From the NCBI GenBank assembly GCA_006226375.1, contig SBHC01000081.1, positions 310,001 through 374,000 of the forward strand: DNA of 64,000 bases. The letters are read 5' to 3'. Under the pieces are notes generated by a model. It made no database searches, was not told the DNA's origin, and saw nothing but the letters and a program-made list of their open reading frames with translations. The DNA comes from Deltaproteobacteria bacterium (lineage in GTDB: Bacteria > Myxococcota_C > UBA6777). Of the stretch, positions 44,639 through 52,755 are shown in pieces (the first letter of the stretch is position 1; each line of letters starts with the position of its first letter). The position numbers and the translations under genes were made by a program.

Positions 44639-45439
44639 ATGTCGGCTCTCACCGACCTAAGGCCCGAAAACTGCGCAAGCATTGCCATCGACTGTCTTCA
44701 AACCTTTATGAAGACGGATGGCAAATTATCGATAGCGGTGTACCAGGAACAATCCCACGGACTGAGCCTCGAAGAAGTCCAAAAGGACCTGGACGAAACG
44801 GCCCAACGTATGGGCCAGATTCGTCAGTCTTTGTTTGCTGAAAAGGTACCGCAAATTCAGTTTCAAGACGCCCATGTGATTGAATCCGTCCACGGCAAGC
44901 GCTTCCACTCGATGGAGATCGTTCGGGAAGGTGAAGCTCCAGACTTCGTACGGTCGTTCCCTGCTCACGCTCTGCTCGATCGCAACCGCCGCTTCGGCAC
45001 CGAAGATCAGCAAGCCATCGACGAAATCAAGCTCCCCAACAGCAAGGAAGTTCTGATCCGATGGTTCGACTCGAACTATCCCATCCAGGCCAACCTTGAA
45101 CCGGAAACCGAGCTTATTTTCATGAAGGACGACTTCTGTATGTCGCCAGGAACGCCCTATGTAAACAGGCTCTTCTGGGAGCTCCGTCGTCAGAACCGGC
45201 TCAACCTGATTGTCTTTGGAGTGTGCGATGAGATCTGCAACCTCCGCAACGTCATGTTGATGTTGGCTTCGGTCTTCAACGTGTATTACGTCAAAGACTG
45301 CACCTTCCCGCTGGCACCGGACAAACGAGACCCAGCCATCTCCTACATGGAGCAATTCAATCAGCTGGGACAGGGAGTGACCGGCAACTTTACGATCACC
45401 ACATCGGACCAGCTCCTTACCCACTTTAATCGGGTGTAG
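44639..45439 (+). CDS. Nicotinamidase/isochorismatase-like cysteine hydrolase
   Basis: 266 aa, longer than typical (about 180-210). Catalytic landmarks: Asp in SIAIDCLQTFM (near 18), Lys in IFMKDDFCMS, and the nucleophile Cys in FGVCDEICNLRN, the form of the usual GVxTxxCV motif. FPAHAL matches the PxHC-type segment of nicotinamidases. The usual DWH metal site is not clear. Substrate could be nicotinamide or another amide. AGGAG 7 nt upstream. The macro-like gene starts 51 bp later in the same direction, so they probably form a two-gene unit with an NAD theme. No signal peptide. Confidence 0.85.
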   Translation: MSALTDLRPENCASIAIDCLQTFMKTDGKLSIAVYQEQSHGLSLEEVQKDLDETAQRMGQIRQSLFAEKVPQIQFQDAHVIESVHGKRFHSMEIVREGEAPDFVRSFPAHALLDRNRRFGTEDQQAIDEIKLPNSKEVLIRWFDSNYPIQANLEPETELIFMKDDFCMSPGTPYVNRLFWELRRQNRLNLIVFGVCDEICNLRNVMLMLASVFNVYYVKDCTFPLAPDKRDPAISYMEQFNQLGQGVTGNFTITTSDQLLTHFNRV

Positions 45440-45490
45440 TCCCACACCACATCACGATTATGCGATTGCGAACCAAGAAAGGCGACCCTG

Positions 45491-47776
45491 ATGGCGCACC
45501 TTACCGATAGAATCAGCTTGCTCCCGTTCTGCGACTTAACCGATTGCCCCAACGTAACTCACCATGCTGTAGGCTCTCCCTACTTTGACGCGAAAGGCAA
45601 CCCGCTGATCGCAGACCCTGTGGTCCTCGCTGTCCGAGCCGACATCGCAGAGCCAACGTTGCCGCGCTCCACCGCCCTCGCTGTGTCATGCAACACCCGG
45701 CCCTACCAGTCGTACGGTCCCGTCATTCGGCGGGTGTTTGAATGCAGCCAGCCGGAGAAGCACCCGGAGCTTCGTCGCGCCTTGGAAGGAGTGATGGATC
45801 TGGGTGAAGTCCGAGAGCTTCCTCCAGGAGGCCTCGACGATCAAGTCAGCAAGCTCCTCCTCGCCTGCGTGGCAACCATGACAGCTGGAACCAACGAGCA
45901 AGTCCTCCGAGAAGTCATGGAGAACATTGCAGAGCAATTCGCCGCCCTGCCTCCTGGCTCAACGTTACGCATTCCCTTGATCGGAACAGGAAAGTCGCGG
46001 ACTGAAAAAGCCACGGAGCAGATCTTCCGCGAAGTCATCGATTTGATGTTGTCGTACCTGACTCCAGCCGCCTACAGCGACGACCGGAGAAAGCCACCAC
46101 GCCGCATCCTGTTGATTCACCCAGCGAAAGAAGAGTCGCGGCTGATTGGGACCATGCTCGCGGAACGCAGCATCTTCCTTTCGATCCTCGACAAAATGGG
46201 ACTGGCAACCACCGACGACCGACTCGTGTACGGCATCGCCTACAGCGAGAACCCGGACAACCAGATCGTCAAAGCAGAACGGTTTGAGGACGCGCTTAAC
46301 CACTTTGACCAATCGTTGGAGCTGCTACTCGACGGCAAACAAGACGAAGCCATCCAGGAAGCCTCTCGCGGCTCAGTGATCGCTCCAGGTCTGAGTGGAA
46401 TGGTCTCCCACATCCAGTTCCTCGCGACCAAAAAACGCGGTCTGCTCGAAGCGATCACCCAAGAAGCCTTGGACCTCGCGTCTCGTGGCCGGATCGAAGA
46501 CGCGTTCCGAGTTGGACGAACCCTTACCTCCCTGGGGGGCAGCCAACAAGAGAGCAACTTCATCAAGGCATTGCGTCGTTGTTACGTGGGCTATAGCCTC
46601 GCCGAGTTGGAAGCCCAGCTCTTCTACGAGAAGTACATGCAGGCCGGAGAGCAGCTGGAGACCATGCGGGAGAAGCTCCCGGATGCGGCTGCTCTCACTG
46701 GAGAGTTCCCTGCTGCCAACGTAGAACCTGACACGGAAGCGCCTCGCCCAGAAGTCTCGGTCACAACAGAGTTGGCGGAGTTTGCCTCCAAGATACCCAA
46801 CAAAGTGGTGGAGAACTCGTTCCACGTCGCGATCCGGAAACTCCTGACAGAACCTGTGGAAACCTCCGGCGTGCGGCGGATCATTGAGAGCCTGCATGAA
46901 TACAACCAACACCACGACTACCCCTTGGAAGAGCAGGCCAAAGAGATCGCCCAGGCGATCCACGACCTCACCGAAGCTGTAGACGACAAGAAACACGACT
47001 GCTCCATCCGTGTCTTGCACCGGGATATCCTGGACCAGTTGAGTCAGCACCTGGGACACCACAACACCTATCGCTTGGAAGAAGCACGCTTCCACCTCCG
47101 CGGCAGCGAACGACAGCTGATGTCACAGGGCGACCTACGAAAAGCCTGGAAGCACCTCAAAGCAGCCTACGAGAAGAGCGCTGATGACTACGGCATTCTC
47201 TCGTACATCGGCTTCTTGATGTTGCTGCAAGGCCCGCGCCTGCTCCACACCGCCGAGACCTACTTCCTGTTATGGGGCAAGCTCATCGAACGCGACCTCG
47301 CACAAGGTCGATACCGTCAACATCGACTGGAAGCACCTTCCGGTCACCGCGTGGACGTTCCCATCTTGTACCCACACGCGAAAAAAGCTCACGACTACCA
47401 GCAGCGATGGCTCGACTACGTTCGCGCTTTCGCCTCCTTGCTCAAGGGGCTCATCAACGATGACAACGGCGACATGCTGCTGTCTCGTTACAACGACGCC
47501 ATCCAAACCTTGAGTGAGATTGGTCGCTACGACCTCGCCTTGTTGTACGAACAATTCCTTGGCGAGCGCTGGATCTCTCTGTTGGTCTCCCGCAAACGTG
47601 GTGGCGTGAAGATCCCCATTCCGATGGTGGGTGAGATCTCCCTGGATCTTGTAATCAACCTCTACCGTCGCTTCAGACGTTGGCGATTGTTCCGCAAGCT
47701 TCACACCCAAGACATCGAAGACGCCATGCGCAAGCTTGTAGAAAAGATGAGCCAGGACCTCGACGACGATCGCTAG
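45491..47776 (+). CDS. Macro-like domain plus helical-repeat protein
   Basis: 761 aa. Residues about 40-190 look macro-domain-like: VVLAVRADIAEPTLPRSTALAV, CNTRPYQSYGPVIRRVF (the 'N...gggvaraI' pattern) and LRIPLIGTGKSRTEKATEQIF (the late GTG loop). Macro domains bind ADP-ribose or remove it from proteins. After a linker (about 205-260, a possible SLOG/TIR-like alpha/beta stretch, ILLIHPAKEESRLIGTML) the rest is helical, with weak TPR/degenerate repeats (FEDALNHFDQSLELLLDGKQDEAIQ; LRKAWKHLKAAYEKSADDYGIL). No membrane segment. Assignment of the macro fold is an inference by pattern. Confidence 0.72.
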   Translation: MAHLTDRISLLPFCDLTDCPNVTHHAVGSPYFDAKGNPLIADPVVLAVRADIAEPTLPRSTALAVSCNTRPYQSYGPVIRRVFECSQPEKHPELRRALEGVMDLGEVRELPPGGLDDQVSKLLLACVATMTAGTNEQVLREVMENIAEQFAALPPGSTLRIPLIGTGKSRTEKATEQIFREVIDLMLSYLTPAAYSDDRRKPPRRILLIHPAKEESRLIGTMLAERSIFLSILDKMGLATTDDRLVYGIAYSENPDNQIVKAERFEDALNHFDQSLELLLDGKQDEAIQEASRGSVIAPGLSGMVSHIQFLATKKRGLLEAITQEALDLASRGRIEDAFRVGRTLTSLGGSQQESNFIKALRRCYVGYSLAELEAQLFYEKYMQAGEQLETMREKLPDAAALTGEFPAANVEPDTEAPRPEVSVTTELAEFASKIPNKVVENSFHVAIRKLLTEPVETSGVRRIIESLHEYNQHHDYPLEEQAKEIAQAIHDLTEAVDDKKHDCSIRVLHRDILDQLSQHLGHHNTYRLEEARFHLRGSERQLMSQGDLRKAWKHLKAAYEKSADDYGILSYIGFLMLLQGPRLLHTAETYFLLWGKLIERDLAQGRYRQHRLEAPSGHRVDVPILYPHAKKAHDYQQRWLDYVRAFASLLKGLINDDNGDMLLSRYNDAIQTLSEIGRYDLALLYEQFLGERWISLLVSRKRGGVKIPIPMVGEISLDLVINLYRRFRRWRLFRKLHTQDIEDAMRKLVEKMSQDLDDDR

Positions 47777-47854
47777 CGCAAAGGCTGTGTTGAGAGATTG
47801 TCCAAGAATTCAGGGAAAACAGAAGAGCATGTCTGATGTAGACGGCCCGAGGAA

Positions 47855-49510
47855 TTACGGGTTGGAGCGGAAGGAGGAGCTTTCAGAAGGGAGCACAGCA
47901 GACGAGGACGGGGTCCGACGGGCCTTGGCCTCAACCTTCATCTCCATCTGGGGAGCAGAAGCGACAGCTGCGGGAGCCTGGACCACCACATCGTTTGAGG
48001 CTGCCGAGTTCTCGCTGGGCGCGCTGGTGTTTGACAACGCCGACCAGGGCAAGGCAGGTGTTTCGTAGTTCTTTTCCTTGTAGAAAAGACCGCCGGGCAT
48101 CGCGAAAGGAGCGAGCAGCATGAACACAGAGCCCATGCCGTAGACTGCAGCGGGAATGGCAAAGAAGTAGAAGCCCAGTTGGAAGGACCACACCAGCGCA
48201 GCGACGATGCTGAGCACCATCAAGGTTTCGTACAGCTTGTCCCAGATGTAGCGGACGCCCTTGAACTTGGTGTTGGTGGACTGCCAAGACTTAAGGGTCA
48301 TACCAAACAGTCCCATCAAGAATCGCCAGGTCGCGAACGGAGCCTTGCCTGACTGCTCAAGCGCCGAAAGGTTCGGACGAATCGCCTGGTACAAGGGAGA
48401 GCCGCCAATCCGACGGTTGGCTTCCCAGAACAAGATGCTCGACCCACCCATAGAGCCAGCCAAGCCGAGGAGAGGCATCCACTGCATCCACGGCGCGACG
48501 CTGGGATACTGCGTCATGACCCAGATCATCGGCAGAGTCAGCGACATGATTCCCGTCATGGCGACGTACACGAAGTAGCCACCGATATGGAACATTGACT
48601 CCATCTTGAAGATCCAGGAGCGGGGCATCTTCATCAAGTCCCAAAACTTCTGGCGAAGCACTTCCCCGCAACCAATCGCCCAACGATTCTGTTGGGACCG
48701 GTAGCCATCGACGGAATCGGGCAGCAACCCCACACACTCGGACTGCACCGAGAACTTGATGTTCCAGCCTTTTTCTTGGGCCAACACGCTCAAGAGAACG
48801 TCTTCGACTGCCGCAACGGGCCAACCACCGACTTCATCGATGACCTGACGACGCCAGATTCCACCAGAACCATTGAACTCATTCCACACGTTGTAGTTGC
48901 TGCGAGTCAGCTGCTCCACAAGGAGGTGAAAGCCGTAGGTGGCTTCCATCACATGAGCCAGAGGGTGGTCGGTTTTGTTTTCATGGGTGAAGTACGACTG
49001 AACAGCGCCCACCTTCGCATCCTCAAAGAAGAAAGGCAGGTTCACCTTCAAAAAGTTGGGAGGCAGCTTAAAGTCAGCGTCAACCAAGGCGACAAATTCA
49101 CCGGTTGCGTGCTTCAGGGCGTTGTTGAGGTTTCCTGTTTTGTGATGCTTGCGGTCTTCACGCTGAAGGTGCTGGATTTGGTAACCCATTCCTTCCAAGC
49201 GTTGCTGCCAAGCGCGGCAAATGTCGCTGGTGAAGCCATCGGTGGAGTCGTCACAGAGTTGAATTTGCAACTTGTCCAGGGGGTAATCCAGTTGGGAGAC
49301 CGCATGAATGGTGGGCTCGATCAATTCACCTTCGTTGTAGATTGTGATTTGAATCGTCACCGGTGGACACTCTTCCAATTCAGGAAGAGGATCTTGTTTC
49401 GGCCGACGGAGCGCGAACACTGTGAAGAATGCATGGTGCAGTCCATAAAAGAAGACTATCGCCAGGCAAGCCAAAAACAGGATGGATATCAACGAAGCCA
49501 GTACTATCAT
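47855..49510 (-). CDS. Processive family 2 glycosyltransferase (cellulose-synthase-like)
   Basis: 551 aa. N-terminal helix (about 5-32), then the GT-A domain: VTIQITIYNEGE, IQLCDDSTDG (DDS), ALVDADFKLP (DAD), the acid in AAVEDVLLSV (ED), and QQNRWAIGCGEVLRQ (QxxRW). Four or more membrane helices follow in the C-terminal third (about 325-500). This is the beta-glycan synthase architecture (mannan/glucan, CslA-like). It lacks a PilZ domain. Likely makes or extends an exopolysaccharide at the inner membrane, using UDP- or GDP-sugar. GGAGA 9 nt upstream of the ATG. Convergent with the macro-like gene. Confidence 0.95.
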   Translation of the reverse strand: MIVLASLISILFLACLAIVFFYGLHHAFFTVFALRRPKQDPLPELEECPPVTIQITIYNEGELIEPTIHAVSQLDYPLDKLQIQLCDDSTDGFTSDICRAWQQRLEGMGYQIQHLQREDRKHHKTGNLNNALKHATGEFVALVDADFKLPPNFLKVNLPFFFEDAKVGAVQSYFTHENKTDHPLAHVMEATYGFHLLVEQLTRSNYNVWNEFNGSGGIWRRQVIDEVGGWPVAAVEDVLLSVLAQEKGWNIKFSVQSECVGLLPDSVDGYRSQQNRWAIGCGEVLRQKFWDLMKMPRSWIFKMESMFHIGGYFVYVAMTGIMSLTLPMIWVMTQYPSVAPWMQWMPLLGLAGSMGGSSILFWEANRRIGGSPLYQAIRPNLSALEQSGKAPFATWRFLMGLFGMTLKSWQSTNTKFKGVRYIWDKLYETLMVLSIVAALVWSFQLGFYFFAIPAAVYGMGSVFMLLAPFAMPGGLFYKEKNYETPALPWSALSNTSAPSENSAASNDVVVQAPAAVASAPQMEMKVEAKARRTPSSSAVLPSESSSFRSNP

Positions 49511-50078
49511 CGCGAACTTTCTCCAGTGTGCCGAAACGGGATGGGTCTCTCACCCTAACGATGCCGGAGACACCCGTAGCATTGCACTGTTTTGCAAGCA
49601 CAAATTGTGCCATCAAGGGATGCGGCCACTGTATACAGGATTCAGAGAAGAAAGGGAAGTTTTTTTGGTGCAATCCCTGCCTTGGCCTAAGCGTGCACAA
49701 TCTTTGCAGAGGTAGCAAAAAACAAGATAGGTTTCCGGGCACTGGGCAGAACAAGTTCCAGTGAGTGCCGATATCCCAACCCCGCGGACCTGGATGATTT
49801 GCAGGAAACTTGAGTCCCGCCGGGTTCGGGTTCAAGGTAGAGATGTGTGCGTTTGGGACTGGTTGCTCGGAGTAACAATGTTGCAAGTTTACCACAGTTG
49901 GAGGCTCGCCCCTCCAAACAACCCCTCGGATTGCTCCATAGGAATACAGGTCAGAACCATCTGATTCTTACCCATGCCACTCACGAGTCATCCCGACCGT
50001 GACCCTTGCATTCCATCTCTAAATTTCGATACAAGACTTGGCCCCTTCTTGGAACGATAGAACCACTGGAGAAGAACG
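49511..50078. other. Intergenic region between glycosyltransferase and MMPL genes (no gene seen)
   Basis: 568 bp between divergent genes. It contains the palindrome above and, at 49908-49927, a 7-bp hairpin TTGGAGG/CCTCCAA with a 6-nt loop and no T-tract. Promoters for the MMPL gene were not clear (TTGCAT at about 50004, weak). Short frames lack family features. Confidence 0.5.
49598..49612 (-). promoter_or_regulatory. Palindrome / possible sigma54 promoter upstream of the glycosyltransferase
   Basis: On the minus strand TGGCAC then GTGCT with GG-N10-GC spacing, near the -24/-12 consensus (TGGCACG-N4-TTGCW), 77 nt before the ATG if used. The same bases also form a perfect 13-bp palindrome GCACAA-A-TTGTGC (49598-49610), so an operator is an alternative reading. 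Confidence 0.3.
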
Positions 50079-52730
50079 TTGATAGGCAAGATACCATTTT
50101 ACCTCGCGCGCTGGAGTTACCGTCGCCCGAAAACTGTCTTTGCGCTTGGCATCGCCCTCACGATAATCCTCGGTCTGTTCGCCACAAGGCTTGAGCTGCA
50201 CAACGACTTTGTCGAGTTGCTTCCGCCCAAGCTGGAGCAGGTAAAGACCATCCGCTATGTCCTCTCGGAAACAGGCGGCGTGAGCTACCAGGCCGTCACA
50301 ACCGTGTCGCCCAGTCAGAAGCAAAACCGAAAGTTCCTTCGCGACATTCGGGGCAAACTCAACCACTACTTCTGGGAGCCTGGCTGGGGAGCCGGACGCA
50401 GTCTTCAAGAAGAGTACGAGCGCACAGGCCAACTCCTTCGAGGTATCTTGCGATACGCCAAGCACCCCACAGCGTATGAAAAAGAACAACTGGACCTGCG
50501 AATCGAGAACCTCGACAAGGTCCCGATGATTGACTACGCGATCGCCAAGTACGACCGCTCGTTTTTCACCAAGCGGCAGCTTCTCTTTCTCAAAAACAAA
50601 GACCTCAAAACCATCTACAAGAGGTTGAAATCGTACATCGGCTCTGAGACCTACAAAGGCATCATGATTGAGCCGGACGAAGAGAAGAAGAAGCAAGCCA
50701 AAAAGAAAAAGAAGGGCAAGCTCGACTTCTCTGACATCGAAGCCAAGTACAAGAAGCAGCTGTCCTCTTTGCCGAAGCGCATCGAAGTGAAGCAAGGAGA
50801 CACCTACTCCAACGCGCTCATGATTCGGCCGCGTGGAGCGTCTACCGACTTGATCTTCACCCAGATGCTCATCGCCCGGCTGAAGACGACCATTAAGGAG
50901 ATGAAGCCCAAGACCTACAACAAGAACATGAAGGTCTGGCTCCAGGGTGCCTACCGCAACAACCTCCGTGAGTTTGAAGGGATCTCCGCAGACCTCCAAC
51001 GCTCCATCTTCAGCACGTTTGTCCTGCTGGTACTCTTGGTGTTGGTGTTCTTCCGACGCATCCGGGTACTTTGGTTGCTCCCGCTTCCCCTTGTCATGGG
51101 CACCATTTGGACCTTTGGTCTGACCTATCTCTTTATCGGTTACCTGACCACAGTCACTGGCTTCATCGGTGCGCTGTTGTTCGGCCTTGGCATTGACTAC
51201 GGGGTCTATTTCCTCGACCGCTACTTCCAAGAGCGCCGGGAGGGCAAGTCGATTGAGGAGTCACTCGACATTTGCTACACCTGGACAGGAGGGGCGATCG
51301 CCACAGCCGCACTGACCACAGCCGTCGGCTTCTTTGCCCTGATGGTCTGTCGCTTCCGCGGCTTCACACAGTTCGGCCTGATCGGCGGTATGGGTATTGT
51401 TCTTTGCCTGTTCGCCATGATGACGTTGCTCCCCGCATTGATCGCTTACTCCGAGTCCCGAAAAGCGCTGGACCCTCCACAAACAGGCTTCAAAACAAGC
51501 AGCCTGATGGGTCGTCGCTTCCCTGCGGCCCTTCCCTTGACCTTCATAGGTCTGGTGATTGTAGGCATCTCGTTCTACTCGGTCCAGCATGTGCCGTCCG
51601 AAGTGAACATGAAGCGACTGGGCTTCCAAAACGCTGGAACACTCCAGGACAGCAAGCGCTGGGAACGTTTTGATAAGATCTTCCACCAAAACGGCATGGT
51701 CCCGGTCATCTTCCTGACCTCCCAGGAAGACACCGCACGGCACCTCACCAAAGAGGTGATTCGACGCGGTGACGCCGCCAACAAGAAGAACCCCAACTGG
51801 AAAAAGAAGGTGGTCGTCCAGGCGTTCAGCCCGTTCGACTTCATCCCAACCAACCAGTACGATAAGATCCGCACCATCGGAAAGATCAGCCGCCTTCTGG
51901 AAAGCAACGAAGACGAGATCAAGGACGACAAGAAGGCCCAGAAATTCTACGACAAGTACAAGCCACTGCTCGACGTCGAAGAGTTTGGGATCGGCGACCT
52001 CCCCGCCTATCTCCAGCGTGATCTGGTGTTGTACAACCGCAACAACTTCAACCAGGTGAAAGGCTACATCGTCGCAGTCGTCAGCGGGATGAACCTCTCT
52101 AACGGTGACGAAGCCCGCAAGCTCAACAGCGTGTTGAAGCAGATCCCCCATAAGAAGAAGTCGTACGATCCTTCCGGAGAGCCGATTATCTTCGCTGAGT
52201 TGATGCGCGTAGTCGGCGAAGATGGCGTTATCGCTGTCGTCGCCAGCTTGTTGGCCATCTCCTTGCTTGTGTTGATCGACCTTCGCAACTGGCGTCTAAC
52301 CTTGCTCGCCCTGTGGCCTTTGCTCACGGGCTTGCTGGGGCTAACGATCGCGCTTGTCGTCTTTGATATCCGCGTCAACTTCTTCAACATGGTGGTCTTT
52401 CCCGCCTTACTTGGGATAGGCGTGGACGCTGGCGTCCACATGCTCCACCGCTACCGCGAAAAACCCTCTCTTGGAACACTCGGCGTGCCAGTTGAATTGA
52501 TGGGACCGATCGCTGTCGCTTCCACCACCACCGTGATCAGCTTCGCCACCATGATCACCGCCAAGCACATGGGAATGCGCAGCGTTGGTGTACTCGCCGT
52601 AGTCGGTTTGTTTACCTGCCTGTTCTGTACCTTTGTTCTACTTCCGGCGCTGATGGAGTTGATCTTCAAGTTGTTCCCCCTCAGCGCCAAAGAATCCCCC
52701 GAGATTGCTGCCGCCGAAGAGAACTCCTGA
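50079..52730 (+). CDS. MMPL/RND-family exporter (HpnN-like)
   Basis: 883 aa from a TTG at 50079, supported by GGAG 7 nt upstream. Helix 1 at about 18-38, a periplasmic domain (40-305), five helices (about 308-470) with GALLFGLGIDYGVYFLDRYFQERREG (the RND 'G-x-x-x-D' signature) and TAVGFFALMVCRFRG, then a second periplasmic domain (about 505-715) and five helices (about 715-870) with LGIGVDAGVHMLHRYREK. This is the two-module MMPL arrangement of the hopanoid/lipid transporter group. Proton-driven export of a lipid or hydrophobic compound is the likely role. Convergent with an Omp85-like gene, 25 bp apart. Confidence 0.95.
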   Translation: MIGKIPFYLARWSYRRPKTVFALGIALTIILGLFATRLELHNDFVELLPPKLEQVKTIRYVLSETGGVSYQAVTTVSPSQKQNRKFLRDIRGKLNHYFWEPGWGAGRSLQEEYERTGQLLRGILRYAKHPTAYEKEQLDLRIENLDKVPMIDYAIAKYDRSFFTKRQLLFLKNKDLKTIYKRLKSYIGSETYKGIMIEPDEEKKKQAKKKKKGKLDFSDIEAKYKKQLSSLPKRIEVKQGDTYSNALMIRPRGASTDLIFTQMLIARLKTTIKEMKPKTYNKNMKVWLQGAYRNNLREFEGISADLQRSIFSTFVLLVLLVLVFFRRIRVLWLLPLPLVMGTIWTFGLTYLFIGYLTTVTGFIGALLFGLGIDYGVYFLDRYFQERREGKSIEESLDICYTWTGGAIATAALTTAVGFFALMVCRFRGFTQFGLIGGMGIVLCLFAMMTLLPALIAYSESRKALDPPQTGFKTSSLMGRRFPAALPLTFIGLVIVGISFYSVQHVPSEVNMKRLGFQNAGTLQDSKRWERFDKIFHQNGMVPVIFLTSQEDTARHLTKEVIRRGDAANKKNPNWKKKVVVQAFSPFDFIPTNQYDKIRTIGKISRLLESNEDEIKDDKKAQKFYDKYKPLLDVEEFGIGDLPAYLQRDLVLYNRNNFNQVKGYIVAVVSGMNLSNGDEARKLNSVLKQIPHKKKSYDPSGEPIIFAELMRVVGEDGVIAVVASLLAISLLVLIDLRNWRLTLLALWPLLTGLLGLTIALVVFDIRVNFFNMVVFPALLGIGVDAGVHMLHRYREKPSLGTLGVPVELMGPIAVASTTTVISFATMITAKHMGMRSVGVLAVVGLFTCLFCTFVLLPALMELIFKLFPLSAKESPEIAAAEENS

Positions 52731-52755
52731 TCTCCTCCGACCTCTTCCTTCCTTC

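Noticed and set aside
48692-49558. 288-codon plus-strand frame opposite the glycosyltransferase
   Set aside because: Shadow frame; the minus strand has all GT2 motifs.
49908-49927. TTGGAGG/CCTCCAA hairpin as a terminator
   Set aside because: No T-tract on either strand and no gene ending there; kept only as part of the intergenic note.
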